Assembly (NCBI GenBank): GCA_027405735.1
Contig: JAPEHQ010000019.1
Location: forward strand, 687,001-751,000
DNA length: 64,000 bases
DNA from: Mucor racemosus
Lineage: Eukaryota; Mucoromycota; Mucoromycetes; Mucorales; Mucoraceae
Direction: 5' to 3'
The position numbers were made by a program, and so were the translations under genes. Shown piece after piece: positions 46,021 to 58,478 of this stretch (position 1 is its first letter; each line of letters starts with the position of its first letter). The notes under the pieces are model-generated. The model searched no databases. It was not told the DNA's origin and saw only the letters and a list, made by a program, of their open reading frames with translations.

Positions 46021-47576
46021 TTGAGCAACAAATTTATTATCAATATGTGAAATCAAATCCTTATAAATTTCATCGTTTTTTGGTGCTGCAGAAGATTCTT
46101 GCTGTTGCGAGCAATGAAATTTATGTACCCAAAATTCATTGAATTTTCCCTATCCCAAATTGATTGTGAACAAGAATTATTAGTAAACGTAGTGTTTTAT
46201 TGCATCCCACAAACACTTTATATATATATATAGCAAAACATCGTAATGTTGCAAATTTACAAAAGGGCACCAAATCAAGCAAAATAAAAGAATTTTAAAA
46301 ATATGGCTCCGATTTTTTCAAAAATATTTGTTTTTTTTGGGAATTAAAGGAATTATTTGAGCACATGCATCATTATGAATTAATCAACTTTTTTTTGCAT
46401 ATTATTTTGCAACATCTCAGGCATAAGTGGACATTTTTTGTTTCGAAATTACATGTAGAAATTAGCTCACGCTCCGATTTTGAACATTAAACACACAAAC
46501 AACAGTCAGTCAGTTCATTTTGTCTTGTTTCATATAATCTGTTCTTGGAATCGCTTGTGTATGTATCTTATCTACATATGAATTAAACTTAAAATCGAAT
46601 GTGGTAAATGTTAATATTTGAAGCAAAGATTGAGCCGAACAAATGTACAAAAGATGTATTGTTTGTGCAACAGTAAAAAACGTTTTGGCATGTATTTATC
46701 GTAAAACCTTTCTCACACACTGTTATAATTACCCCTCCTTTCGGATTAATTTCCTTTGAAATCTTATATTATATATATGGTAACACACCATTTTTTTATA
46801 GGCATATGTATGTAATAATACATTATCAATTCAAGTAAAAGGAAGCTTTACTATGAAATATATATATCAATGCTCCTATACTACATCTAGTGATGTAAAA
46901 AGCCGGGGAAAAGACTCCGCTATTCATGTACACAATTGAAATGTATAATCGGTTAAATCAAGAAAAAATGCATATGAAATGAACAAAAAAGGTCAAAAAA
47001 TCATCATGTGAAGAATGATTTCCAGTGTAACATGTAAACTTTTCCTCTTGAAAAAAAGATATTTAATCCTGATTGCATCATGTAGTGAAAGCAATTACCT
47101 TTTAGATCAACAGTTTTAATTATATATAAAAAAAAGGTAGAGCTATGACAGGAGTTGTATTACCCATGCTAGTTTTATTACAATACAAAAAGAGAGGAAA
47201 TGAAATAGGTAGATGAGAAATTCCATAATGTGGGGTTAAATGTAGTTTAGTCATCGTTTATGGCCCAAATTTTTTTCATCGGAGTAACTACATATTTATA
47301 TTATGATGACAGATTCTTTTTTCAATCGATAAAATACAACATATTTAACAAAAGGGATCAACGATAAAGAGAGAATTGAAGGCAGGCAGCCCCATTATAG
47401 CATAAATTTTAATAATACACATGTACTAAATCAAGAAAAAAAGAAGCAACAAGAAAAAAGATATATAGTTTATATATGAATATACGGCATCTAAATCACA
47501 TGGTGATTGGTTGGAATTTCTTCCACACACAACACCCCCACACTTTCATGTGAAAGCTATTGCTCTTATAAATATT
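46021..47576. other. AT-rich intergenic region upstream of MFE-2
   Basis: No gene or repeat boundary is supported. The final 150 bp, with a CCCCCA-rich stretch (ACACCCCCACAC at 47530) before the TATA-like element, are likely promoter. Confidence 0.4.
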
Positions 47577-47583
47577 CTATATT
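47577..47583 (+). promoter_or_regulatory. Probable TATA box of MFE-2
   Basis: TATAAAT lies 110 bp upstream of the ATG, followed by a CT-rich leader. Confidence 0.45.
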
Positions 47584-47686
47584 TATTAGAAAAAGAAAAA
47601 AAAAACTACAAGAAGCCCTCTTTTTTTTTATATAATATAAATCTTTTTTTCTCTTTTCTTCTTCAATTAATTTAATCAAACAAAAA

Positions 47687-50629
47687 ATGACCAACGATAT
47701 TCGTTTTGATGGAAGAGTAGCAATTGTTACCGGTGCTGGTGGAGGTAAAAGTTGTTGTTTAAAATAGGCAAAGCATAATATTGACACATAATATATAGGT
47801 CTTGGTAAGGCATACGCTCTTTTCTTTGCTAGCCGTGGAGCAAGTGTTGTTGTGAATGATCTTGGTGTATCTGCCACTGGTGATGGATCCAGTTCCAAAG
47901 CAGCCGATGTTGTTGTTGATGAAATTCAAAAGTTGGGTGGTAAAGCAGTAGCCAACTATAATTCTGTTGAAGATGGTGATAAGATTGTTGACACAGCCAT
48001 GAAGGCATTTGGACGCGTAGATATTATTATCAATAATGCTGGTATTCTCCGTGATAAATCATTTGCTAGAATTACAGATTCTGATTGGGACCTTATCATG
48101 GCTGTTCATGTCAAGGGTTCTTATGCTGTTACTAAAGCTGCTTGGCCCATTATGAAGAAACAAAAGTATGGTCGTATTATCATGACTGCATCCGCTGCTG
48201 GTATATATGGTAACTTTGGTCAAGCTAATTATAGTGCTGGTAAATATTTGTATATTGATGAATGGATAGTGGGAATATTTTTAATTAATTGCATAATTTT
48301 TCTTTTTTCGTTTTAGCCAAGCTTGCTCTTGCTAGTTTCAGTAACTCTTTAGCCAAGGAAGGTGCTAAAGATAACATTCATTGTAATACAATTGCTCCTA
48401 TGGCTGCTTCTAGAATGTAAGATTTGAATTGTTTTTTTTTATTAATTGTCTTTTGATCCCATTTAATTAATTTCTTGATATAGGACCGAAACTGTCATGC
48501 CCCCAGAGATCCTCGCTTCTCTCAAGCCCGAATTTGTTACTCCCGTTGTTGGTTTTCTCTGTGCCGAAAACACTGAAGAAACTGGTGGTATCTATGAAGT
48601 TGGTGGTGGTTTTGTCTCTAAATTAAGATGGGAACGTTCCGCTGGAGCCGTTTTCAAAGCCGATGAATCCTTCACTCCTTCTGCCGTTGCAGCTAAATGG
48701 GAAGAAATTACTGATTTCGAAAAGGCCAATGAATATCCTACTTCCATCATGGATACTGATTTCTTAGCTCTTTTAGAACGTGCTAAACAAGCTGATGCAA
48801 ACCCCAAGGCCGAAGATTTGAGATACGATGGTCAAGTTGCCATTGTTACCGGTGCTGGTGGTGGACTTGGTAAAGCTTATGCTTTACTCTTTGCTAAATT
48901 AGGTGCTTCTGTCGTTGTCAATGATCTCGGAGGTTCCGCTACTGGTCAAGGTGCTGATAGCCGTGCTGCAGATCTCGTTGTTGATGAGATTCGTAAAGCT
49001 GGTGGTAAGGCTGTTGCCAATTACGATTCTGTTGAAGAAGGTGATAAGGTTGTTGAAACTGCACTCAAGGCATTTGGTCGTGTTGATATTCTTGTAAACA
49101 ATGCTGGTATTCTTCGTGATAAATCATTTGCTCGTATGTCTGATGCTGATTGGGATCTTGTTCACAGAGTTCACTTGAGAGGTACTTATAAGGTTGTTCA
49201 AGCTGCATGGCCTCATTTTGTCAAGCAAAAGTATGGTCGTATCATCAATACTGCTTCCGCTGTTGGTTTGTACGGTAACTTTGGCCAAACTAATTACAGT
49301 GCTGCTAAGCTTGGTATTGTTGGTTTCACAAAGACTTTGGCTATTGAAGGTCAACGTAAGAACATTATTGCCAATGTCATTGCTCCTAATGCCGGTACTC
49401 GTATGACCGCTACTATTATGCCTCCTGAGATGGTTGAAGCTTTCAAGCCTGAATATGTCGCTCCTTTGGTCGCTTACTTGGGTCACAGCAGTAATGAAGA
49501 TACTGGTGGAATCTTTGAAGTCGGTAGTGGTTGGATTGCCAAGGTTCGCTGGCAACGTACCGGTGGTTACGGTTTCCCTGCTAACCGTGAATTGACTCCT
49601 GAACAAGTTGCTAGTCAATGGTCTCGCATTACTGACTTTGAAGATGGTCGTGCTACTAACCCTGAATCTACTCAAGATTCTTTGCAAGGTTTCATGGACA
49701 ACTTTGGTAATGTCGAAGAAGAAGCACCCAAGGAAGAAGGTGGTCTTGATGTTGAAGCTGCCAAAAAGATGGAATTTGAAACCCTTGAATTCTCATATGA
49801 AGAACGTGAAGCTATCTTGTATGCCCTTGGTGTTGGTTGCAAGCGTACTGATACTCGTTTCGTCTATGAAAACGATGAAAACTTTAGTGTCTTGCCCACA
49901 TTTGGTGTAGTTCCCTCTTTCACAACCATGAATACTGTCCCTATTGGAGATTTCCTTCCCAATTTCAACCCCATGATGTTGTTGCATGGTGAGCAATTCT
50001 TGTCTCTCAAGAAACCTATCCCTACCTCTGGTACTCTTAAATCTAAAGCTCGTGTCATTGACATCCTTGATAAGGGTAAGGGTGCCTCTGTTATCATTGG
50101 TGTCACTACTACTGATGAATCTAATGAAGTTGTCTTTGAAAATGAATTCACCTTGTTCATTCGTGGTAGCGGTGGATTTGGTGGTCAATCCAAGGGCGCT
50201 GATCGTGGTGCTGCTTCTGCTGCTAACACTATTCCTAACCGTAAGCCCGATGCTGTTGTTACTGAAAAGACCAGTGAAGATCAAGCAGCTCTTTACCGTT
50301 TGAGTGGTGATTTCAACCCATTGCACATTGACCCTGACATGTCTGCTGTTGGTGGATTTGAGGTTCCTATTCTTCATGGTCTTTGTTCATTCGGTATCTC
50401 TGGTAAACACGTTTTGAAGACTTTCGGTAACAATGACCCTGCTTCATTTGCTAATATTAAGGCACGTTTTGCCAAACATGTCTTCCCTGGTGAAACTCTT
50501 GAAACTTCCATGTGGAAGGAAGGCAATAAGATTATTTTCCAGACCCGTGTCGTTGAGCGAGATGTTATTGCTATCTCTAATGCTGCAGTTGAACTTAATG
50601 CATCTGCTGTTCGTGATAGCAAGTTGTAG
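47687..50629 (+). CDS. fox2: Peroxisomal multifunctional enzyme type 2 (Fox2)
   Basis: Four exons: 47687-47744, 47799-48239, 48317-48416 and 48484-50629, encoding 914 aa. It catalyses the second and third steps of peroxisomal beta-oxidation: hydration of trans-2-enoyl-CoA to (3R)-hydroxyacyl-CoA and oxidation to 3-ketoacyl-CoA. Two tandem short-chain dehydrogenase domains (about 5-300 and 310-610) each show [23 protein letters not shown] and the catalytic Y-x3-K in NYSAAK. The C-terminal MaoC-like hydratase-2 carries the hot-dog active-site motif [12 protein letters not shown] and HGLCSFG. It ends in the peroxisomal targeting signal SKL. No SCP2 domain, as usual in fungi. Codon use is more GC-rich and biased than its neighbours, suggesting high expression. 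Confidence 0.96.
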
Positions 50630-51367
50630 ATTGTTTTCTTTCCTTTTACCCCCCCCCCCCACAACAATATTAATAAATATCAACACAAATTTGTAATTAA
50701 ATAATTTATATGATTTTGGCTTATTCATTTGATAAAAAGAATTTTTGTAATTAATCAAAGGTAGGTAGTTGGAAAAAATAACATTGAATATTGATCATTG
50801 GCATGTAGAGTGTCCCTCGGTAATTTTTGTTTCTATTCTAATGCACTCGATGCTCTATTTCAGGAACAATAATTCCAACAAGAAGTTGGGTATCACCAAA
50901 TCATATGCCATCTGAAACATTGCCCTGAAAAGGTACTCAAAACCGGTTTTTTACAACAAAATAAAGTTTACAAGTATATATCAGAGACTATAGTTTTTAC
51001 TTGCCGTACTTTTCCTGCTTTAATCCCGCTTTAAATTTATAAAACAATTCTTTAAACTGAAAATACATTGATTTTTCTAAGTTTGCGGGATTGGAAATTG
51101 GAAACAAATGATCATTTCCCAGATACCCTTTCGACAACAAACACAATCCTTGTATTCCACTTTAATGAATCTGTATGGACCAAATACTCAACTCAGCGGT
51201 AGAATCGACTTCCACGGAAAATTCTTTGACGGGAAATGTTTTAGATTGTTTTATTTCATAATCTAATTCAGTATAAATTTGGACCCTGTAAAGACAAAGA
51301 AAACAACAGCTTCTTTCACCCTTACATTATTATACACATTTTACTACACGAACAAAGAACGGAAACT
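50630..51367. other. Intergenic between MFE-2 and HAD phosphatase
   Basis: The MFE-2 3' region contains a C10 run (50650-50659) and AATAAATATCA polyadenylation-like sequence near 50670. Nothing else is recognised. No clear TATA box precedes the phosphatase ATG. Confidence 0.4.
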
Positions 51368-52168
51368 ATGGTCACTCAAACTTTAAAATCTACCGCATTT
51401 ATCTTTGACCTTGATGGTACTTTAATTGATACTACGCCTCAAGTAATCAAGTTCTGGACAGATATTGCATTAGAGAATAAATTGGATCCAGTACAGGTAA
51501 ATGCAATTAGGTAGTATTAATAGACAGGACACGTAGTAATATTGATAAAATATAGATTCTTGAAACCTCTCATGGTCGTAGGACCATTGAAACTTTACAA
51601 CGTTGGGTACCAGAGTTGGCTACTATTGAATATGTCAATGAATTAGAGGGGAGATTGGCTTTGGAAAAAGAAGGCGTTGTCGTGTTACCAGGTGTAATGG
51701 ATTTATTACAAAGCATCCCGGCTGAAGACTGGACAGTAAATACTGCTGGTACAAATATCATGGCTGTTACTCGTTTATCACAGTTCGATATCAAGGTACC
51801 AAAGCAAATGGCCACTGGTGATATGGTAAAAGATAAAGTTTGTATACGCGGGGAGCTTAAAACTAATCTTGTTGTGAATCACTTTTTAGCTTACACACGG
51901 TAAACCTCACCCTGAGGGGTACTTGAAAGCAGCAGCTATCTTGGGCAGAGATCCTAAAGATTGTTTGGTTTGGGAAGATGCACCAGCAGGCGTTGCCGCA
52001 GCCATTGCTGCTGGGATGCAATGTATTGCATGTACAACAACACATACCGTCGAACAATTAAAGAAAGCAGGGGCAACAGTCATTGTGGATCGTTTAAATA
52101 GTGTTCATATTGACAGAAATGAGGATGGAAGCTACACTACAGTTATAGAGAATGCATATGAATTATAG
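51368..52168 (+). CDS. HAD phosphatase, glycerol-3-phosphatase-like
   Basis: Three exons: 51368-51496, 51556-51825 and 51890-52168, encoding 225 aa, close to the usual size of the Gpp/DOG phosphatase family. HAD motif I is FDLDGTLID (nucleophile and acid/base Asp). Motif II is around NTAGT, where Thr/Ser is typical (the CTSAT/VTSGT site of relatives). Motif III is the Lys of HGKPHPEGYL, assembled across the second splice junction. Motif IV is VWEDAPAG. Fungal members dephosphorylate glycerol-3-phosphate (glycerol synthesis, osmotic stress) or 2-deoxyglucose-6-phosphate; sequence alone does not separate these. Soluble and cytosolic, with no signal peptide. Confidence 0.88.
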
Positions 52169-53494
52169 ATAGATCCAATAAATTGACACTGATTACCAAT
52201 GTTGTACCTGAAAAAATTAGATAGATTTATAAGCAGTTTGATGGACTTTACATATTTGGATTATCAAGCTTACTAATTGACTTATCAATCAACATGTTCT
52301 TGACAGGATATTAAATCTACGTTTCTTGTGCTTTGTGAAATTGCTACTATTAGTTCCAACAGGAAAAAAGTTATTGTGATTTATATATAGGGACTATGGA
52401 ACTTGCATCATGTCACAGAGTTTATTATAAAATTAGATCGATAATTGCAATAGTTTGATCTGCATTTTTATTTAAAATTATACATTTTAGAGGAAATCCT
52501 ATTTATTTTTAGATGAGATGTAATTCCTGCTAAAATAACTTGGTGCAATGTGTGATTAGAAAATATGATGTTGCATATCTTTTAATAGCATCTCTATGAT
52601 CAATGCAATGGTTGCATTTTGTGTGGTTACTACGCCAATTTCTCAACCTTTATTATAATGCCATACAAGCAAATAATATGGCTAAAATGTCTAAATTAAA
52701 AAATACTGTAAATATGCAATTTCATAAACATGGGGATACATAATACATGTCTAAAAATAAGTTTTCTCTGTTTCAAATAACGATAACATCATCATCATCA
52801 ACATCATTCCTTACCAGCCACCAGCACTCCCTTCGAAACCTTCTTTTTTTCCAAACACAAGGCTCAACTGATAATTATTCCACATTTGGATGTCCAGATT
52901 TTCTAATCCTCGAAATGGCAATTTCAACCTGTACGACAATTGTAATTGAAAGAAAGAAAGTTGGGTGAAACCTTAACTTGTGTTTTTTCATATCTGTGTA
53001 GCATTGCTTTAGAATTCTTTAATGAATTAAACCGAAAGAAAGAGAAAGAGGGGATAATTATAACCAGCCTCATTTTTTTTTATGGATTTTTCCAGTTGAT
53101 TTTGCATATTTAATTTTTTTCCATAAAAAAATAAAAAATAAAAAAAAAAAAAAAAAAAAAAAGAGTGAGATTAAAGAGTTTAGATGCACTTATGTATGGT
53201 GTGTAGTACCATTATTGCTGTGAAATCGCTTTAGGATTAGTACAGTACATCATCTTGATATGACAACAAGAGATGTATTTAATATTAAGCAAGCAAAAAA
53301 TATGAAATTATACCACAACTAATAATGTTTTTTCAATGGATATATTACGCCCTCTCTTGTCTAATGAATCAAAAAAAATAATTTATGCTACAATACACAG
53401 ATATAGACAGTACAGAGTCATCAAGGTCACATTGCTCAGCAACACAACCACAATGTGTTACTTGTGATTTCTAAAAATACACATTGAAAACCTG
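52169..53494. other. Intergenic region upstream of the zinc-finger gene
   Basis: No gene is supported. A short plus-strand frame at 52747-52968 has a Ser/Thr-rich content without a domain. An A-rich tract at 53122-53162 and several T tracts are present. The last few hundred bases are presumably the promoter of the Crz1-like gene. Confidence 0.4.
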
Positions 53495-53502
53495 TATAAA
53501 TA
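53495..53502 (+). promoter_or_regulatory. Probable TATA box of the Crz1-like gene
   Basis: TATAAATA lies 72 bp upstream of the ATG and is followed by a T-rich leader. Confidence 0.5.
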
Positions 53503-53566
53503 AAATGCAAGATATTCATCTTAATCTCTTTTTTTTTTTATAATCTCATTATTACATATATTTATA

Positions 53567-54838
53567 ATGCAATCTCAACAATACAGTAATATCTGGAATC
53601 ATCAAGGTTCTTATTTTAATAATCAAACCGATAATCTGGATTATCTGTATCAAGAAAATAATGAAATGCCTTTGATTGCTCCTTTGGCCCCATCTTATCA
53701 AAATACTGAGAACTTGTCTGATGCTGTTTCTCGTATGCAAATGATGGATAATAACAATTTAAGCTTAAAAATTGAACCTTGTATTTCAATTACTGAACCA
53801 ACCCCCATTCATCAACAACAGCAACAACAACACCAGCACCATCATCATCATCATCACCATTCAAATTCTGATTCGTCTTTGGGTTTTGTAGACCAATTTA
53901 TTGCTCAGCATTCTAATCAATTGGATCATCAACAGCAACAACATCCTCTTCCCCCTGCTGATATTCCTTTCTCTGATATCTTGAGTTCTACAAATTCGAT
54001 TTTGGATAATCTTCTTCTGGCTCAACCTGATAGTAACACTAACTGGCTTAGTTGGACTCCTGGTAGAGGATCTTCACCTGTTTCAGTATCAAGTAATTCA
54101 TTTGATGATCAAGCCATCTTCCAATCAAACACACCAGACCCATCTGCCTTGTACTATAATCTCATGATGTCTACTGAAGAATTATTAGGTGCTACTACTC
54201 CTAATGTTGGTAGTTTGGGATATCCATCACCATCCATGTCAGATTATAACTTTATGGACAACAACAACAATAATAACATCTCTACAGACAACACTTTAAG
54301 TGTGAAAAAGGGTAATAGATCACGTAGAGTATCTGAACCACCAAAATTATCCAGTTCAATTCAACAAGAATATCAAATGGCATACAATACAGAAAGATCA
54401 ATTCGTAGAACTCAAAGTGATAGTAATAAAAAGAAAGGGGGTAGAGCAAGATCAAATTCATCAGCATCATCTACAAATGGAAATCATCTTTGTCCTCATC
54501 CTGGATGTGGTAAATCATTCACTAGACCATATAATCTTACATCTCATATGCGTACACATACAGCAGATCGTCCATTTGCTTGTTCAGAATGTGGTAGAAG
54601 ATTTGCTCGTCAACATGATCGTAATAGACATGAGAAATTACATTGGGGAATTAAACCTTATGCTTGTATGCATTGTCATAAACCTTTTGCTAGAATGGAT
54701 GCTTTGAATCGTCATCTTCGAGTAGAAAATGGTTGTCAACAACAACAGCAACAACAACAACAGCAACAACAACAACAGCAACAACAACAACAGCAGCAGC
54801 AGCAGCAGCAGCACCAGCAACAATTCAATGTTGTGTAA
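53567..54838 (+). CDS. Crz1-like C2H2 zinc-finger transcription factor
   Basis: A single-exon 423-aa protein. Three zinc fingers lie at about 309-331 (C-x4-[19 protein letters not shown]), 337-357 ([20 protein letters not shown]) and 365-387 ([17 protein letters not shown] then a terminal Cys). This arrangement is typical of fungal Crz1/Com2-type factors, including the atypical third finger. Residues 71-76 are PCISIT, a canonical PxIxIT calcineurin-docking motif. A Ser-rich basic region before the fingers holds RRVSEP, RRTQS and RARSNS, candidate phospho-switch sites. His-rich (residues 85-105) and Gln-rich (388-416) tracts flank it. Expected role: calcium/calcineurin-driven nuclear import and stress-gene activation. 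The Gln tract shows as a long open frame on the opposite strand, which is spurious. Confidence 0.88.
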   Translation: MQSQQYSNIWNHQGSYFNNQTDNLDYLYQENNEMPLIAPLAPSYQNTENLSDAVSRMQMMDNNNLSLKIEPCISITEPTPIHQQQQQQHQHHHHHHHHSNSDSSLGFVDQFIAQHSNQLDHQQQQHPLPPADIPFSDILSSTNSILDNLLLAQPDSNTNWLSWTPGRGSSPVSVSSNSFDDQAIFQSNTPDPSALYYNLMMSTEELLGATTPNVGSLGYPSPSMSDYNFMDNNNNNNISTDNTLSVKKGNRSRRVSEPPKLSSSIQQEYQMAYNTERSIRRTQSDSNKKKGGRARSNSSASSTNGNHLCPHPGCGKSFTRPYNLTSHMRTHTADRPFACSECGRRFARQHDRNRHEKLHWGIKPYACMHCHKPFARMDALNRHLRVENGCQQQQQQQQQQQQQQQQQQQQQQQQQHQQQFNVV

Positions 54839-55764
54839 AAAAAAAGCTCCATCTTCAAATCACTCATCAATTGTACATAATCTTATTATAGTCACTCCCC
54901 CTTTATATCATATATACATATATTTTAATAAATAATATCCCCCACAAATTTTATACATCAAATAATAAACTTTTTGTTGTTTGTAGTACAAAAAATGTTT
55001 ATCTCGGCCCTGTTCGCCCTGTTCGCCCTGTTCGCCCTGTTCGCCCTATTCGCCTTATTCGCCTTATTCTATCCTATTTTAAAAGTTTTCCAAATGTAAC
55101 ATGAAAGCCGTACTGTTGTTTTTTGTCATCTGAAAAAGGGTTCAAATAAGTTCGCCGCTAGTTTTTATCTCGGGAGTTTCCAATACACTGGGTCATTTCG
55201 GCTTCAATCTTTAATCTATTGCATCTTTTCATTTCAAATTACCAAGAGAAAATTGCTCGCACTCTTTTTATTAATAGTAGCGGATCGAGTAAAAAATCTT
55301 TACCGTTGCCTTTGGATAGTAATATATACATACATATATATAAATCATAGATATCCAGATATTTTATATCTTTTTTTCACAATTGCAATGTGTTGGTTCC
55401 GATAAATTTGGTATCACTCAGTACAGTCATCAAAAAAACAAGGTTTATTTCTCTTGATAAAAGATAGCCAATCGCTCAATTCAGAATACAACGTGATGCT
55501 TAACCATTGATATATCAGTTTTACAATCTACTTTTGGACAGAAGCAGTATCCTCGTTGAGAAATCTAGATTTCGTCATTATGCCATGGATACGATTCCTT
55601 ATATAATTTCTCAAATTTATAAAACTGTTTTATTTGTGTAATATATAATGACAAGTTGTAATAATAGTAATACCAATAATAAAGTAAAAAACGACCTCTG
55701 GGATATCTCATATTCACAATAATGGCGTGATCTTATTTTTTTCTTTAGTTATACAGTAAGATCC
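54839..55764. other. Intergenic, 3' ends and 9-bp tandem repeat
   Basis: The Crz1-like 3' region contains AATAAATAA near 54930. The tandem repeat is annotated separately. The rest is AT-rich, with no coding potential recognised before the stop codon of the convergent minus-strand gene. Confidence 0.4.
55012..55065 (+). repeat. 9-bp tandem repeat, six units
   Basis: Four perfect GTTCGCCCT units followed by two ATTCGCCTT variants, then decay. It lies 175 bp downstream of the Crz1-like stop codon. GC-rich in AT-rich surroundings. Confidence 0.85.
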
Positions 55765-56889
55765 TCAAGGCAATTCAATTATACTTTTCATTAATTCTCT
55801 TGTTCTTATCAACTCTTTAATATTTTCATGAACCGAAGACATGGGGATCTAATTAATTGAAAGAAATAAATAATTGGAATAGATTGTATAAAAGCATTAA
55901 CACTTACATTAAGATCATTCATATTCTCCAAGATGACGGACATTTCCTTTTTCTCTTGAGCTACAAATGTAGAAATTGTGAATGAGCTTTTTAATACAAA
56001 CCAGAGCGTTTTTTCTTTTTATTACTAATATCACGATTTTTTACTGCCAACTTTTCCTTGATTTTGTCTACTACTTTTTGCGTTTGTCGAATATACTTTC
56101 GAACATCCCTATCGTCCAACATGTCATTCTTTTCTTTTAATAGAGCTGCTTCTCGTTTTCTTTTTTCCTTTACTGCTTCCATGCCTAATGCTAATTCTCT
56201 CTAATATAGTGTTAAAAGATACCTCACAATTGATAAACTTTTGTTCCTTTTGTAATACCTCTATTGCTCGCTTTTTATGTTCGAATGCAATTTTTGACTT
56301 GTAATTCAAGAATTCCCATTGCAGGTATTTAGAGTATAGACAAAGCTTTTTAAACTGTTCCTCGCTTCCATCTTTATCTTCTTCATCATCAATTGGATCG
56401 TCTTTGATACTAGATGCTATGGAGAAAACAGAAGATTCTCTGGATTCTTGGCGTTCATGAGCATGTCCATCATAGTTCTAATATAGACATTATTATCAAT
56501 TTAGAAAAATCAATTATGAACAATTTATCGGTATATACCTTTGTAGGTACAATGCTATTTGTATTCTGAATTCGACGTCTTTTCCCATGATTGTCACTAC
56601 TTTGAAACGTTTTTCGCTTGCTATTTGCTTTTCTATTAGATGAGGCTGTTGTTCTGAGATATCCTGGTACACTAAAGTCTCCAACGCTTGATTGTGAGCT
56701 TGTACTTTGTTCTATGTAAATGTATTGTGAGAAAATAATGAATCTAACTTATATGTGAATAATAAGCTACCAGCAGATAAACTAAACCAAAATGTTAATT
56801 ACTCAAGTATTTCATTCATGAAAAAGAACTTGCCTTCTTTCGAATCGATCCACTGCATCGCGCACACTCATATTGCTCTTTTCTTCCAT
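55765..56889 (-). CDS. Coiled-coil protein, possible HAUS8/QWRF-type augmin subunit
   Basis: Six exons: 56834-56889, 56539-56704, 56259-56477, 56002-56200, 55908-55960 and 55765-55848, giving about 258 aa. The start MEEKSNMSVRDAVDRFERR is preferred because of its AAACAATGG context. The first intron uses a GC donor (GCAAGT). The N-terminal third is disordered and basic, with a KRKTF...GKRRR cluster that could bind microtubules or act as a nuclear signal. The second half is predicted coiled coil. The segment LYSKYLQWEFLNYKSKIAFE resembles the QWRF motif of plant AUG8/HAUS8-type augmin subunits, where a basic tail precedes a coiled coil in the same order. This assignment is an inference; a generic coiled-coil protein is the alternative. 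Confidence 0.6.
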
Positions 56890-57389
56890 TGTTTTAAGAT
56901 AGAGTATCAAAGGTTGCAGGAAAGCTTGAGTTATTTTGTCAATTGAACCTTTTAACGCCTGTCACATTTCAGTAGCAGTGATATGCGATTAAAAAGTTAC
57001 ATTCCATATATTGAAACTACCCAATAAATATCAAATGCAACGCTAATATGTAGATATGCTTCTGTTCGTATATTCACTCTATGTTAATAAAAAAACATAG
57101 TACTTAAATCAAACTGGCATTTATTAAAAGAAGTATACATTTCATGAAGTAAAACATGAAACTACGTTTTATTATGCACGGTTGACGTTAATGATATGTT
57201 GATATAATATTGCAAAATGCAAAATGCAAGAATTTCTGTTTTTGAATTATTGACGTATGTCTACCAATTTTGAAGATATTTGAGAAAGAAATACACTGGA
57301 AAAAAGGCACAATTCAGGAAAACAACGTGAAACAACTTCCAAATTGTTTCAAAACTTTTGGCATCCTTATTAATTAATTAATTAATTAA
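56890..57389. other. Upstream region of the coiled-coil gene
   Basis: A possible upstream exon at 57021-57078 (minus; VNIRTEAYLHISVAF) splices in frame to 56958, but its own start could not be found, so it is not included in the gene. An ATTAATTAATTAATTAATTA run lies at about 57370. Confidence 0.3.
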
Positions 57390-58430
57390 AAACTGACTCT
57401 AATTTTTTATCCCTGCTCTACTTTTTTTCCCACTAAATAACACCAAGAAAAAATGGTATACAAATATACCTGAGATCCTCAACTTTAATCTAAAAATAAG
57501 TATCCAGAAATATCCTACCTTTTGCAATTAATATTAATTTTTCAGTGCTAATGTTTCAGATTTTTACGCGTACTTCACTGCTAAAACCTGAAAGCTTTGA
57601 GGCTTCATATCTCTCCAAAAAATTAAGTGATACTAACAATTTCTAATAATAAAACTTACTTGTTTTGAAGCGCTTTATAACATATTTCAGTGTAAAAAAA
57701 TTTTGAACACTTTCATTTTTTTTCATTTTTTTGGCATTTTTGCAGTAGATTTCAAAATATTGGCTAAATTGAGCAACGTTTTTTTTTTGCATTCATGTCA
57801 TTAAGCTCGTGAAGCTCTCTCGGACCCACTTTAGAGTTTTTCAAAATATTGATTTTTCGTGGAGATATCCTCAAAAATGTGTACAAAAAGGTACCTCCAT
57901 TTCTAGCTTCCATTTTCCCCTTGTATACCCTCATCCCAAATTCTGAAATTGAAAAAAATATTCGCAAAAACCTCATTTTCTCCACGAAAAATGCAGTTAA
58001 AAACTTCAGCAATAGCTCAATCGGTAGATAATTATGTTGTGCATTATTACAAATACTTATATTTGTAACATGTTTATAAAAATTAATGCATATATTCAAA
58101 AAACCTCCAAAATTTCAATTGCATTTTACGCACAATTTTATGTGAAACATTTTCTTGAATTTTGCTTAGATGGATGCAAAATTTGAAACTGCACAAAAAC
58201 TATTTAATACGCTATGTTTACTTATTTTGTAGTTCATGAGCATTTAAATGATTTTGTTTTTTTGATCGTTTTCTGGTCGATTTGACAAATCAATTTTGGA
58301 ACTCAGTTACCATAGGCTATAAGCTGTGATTTGAACTATTATTTTGATTATCTCGATGAAAAATCAATAGTTTACGCTGAAACAAAAAATGAAGAGTAGC
58401 TTGCAGTTGGATTTGTAAAACAGACGAGCA
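57390..58430 (-). repeat. 1-kb dispersed repeat, family C (copy 3, inverted arm)
   Basis: Left arm of an inverted pair with 59765-60670. Within it, 57725-58391 appears identical to the reverse complement of 59803-60469. Both tracts are 667 bp and both encode the same 111-codon open frame. Outside the tract the two arms are visibly diverged. Confidence 0.85.
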
Positions 58431-58478
58431 AGCTGCATTCATATATTTTTTGTATCAAGATGTCGATGGCAATGTCAC

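Noticed and set aside
49124..49687. Long minus-strand frames within MFE-2
   Set aside because: Shadows of a codon-biased highly expressed gene; no domain or splice support.
54638..54823. Long poly-Leu open frame on the minus strand
   Set aside because: It is the antisense of the CAA/CAG (poly-Gln) tract of the Crz1-like gene.
55012..55065. Tandem 9-mers as telomeric or CRISPR repeat
   Set aside because: The unit is not TTAGGG-like, there are no spacers, and it lies inside the window between ordinary genes.
57021..57078. Extra upstream exon for the coiled-coil gene
   Set aside because: It splices in frame to 56958, but no start codon or earlier exon in phase was found, while a good-context ATG exists at 56889.
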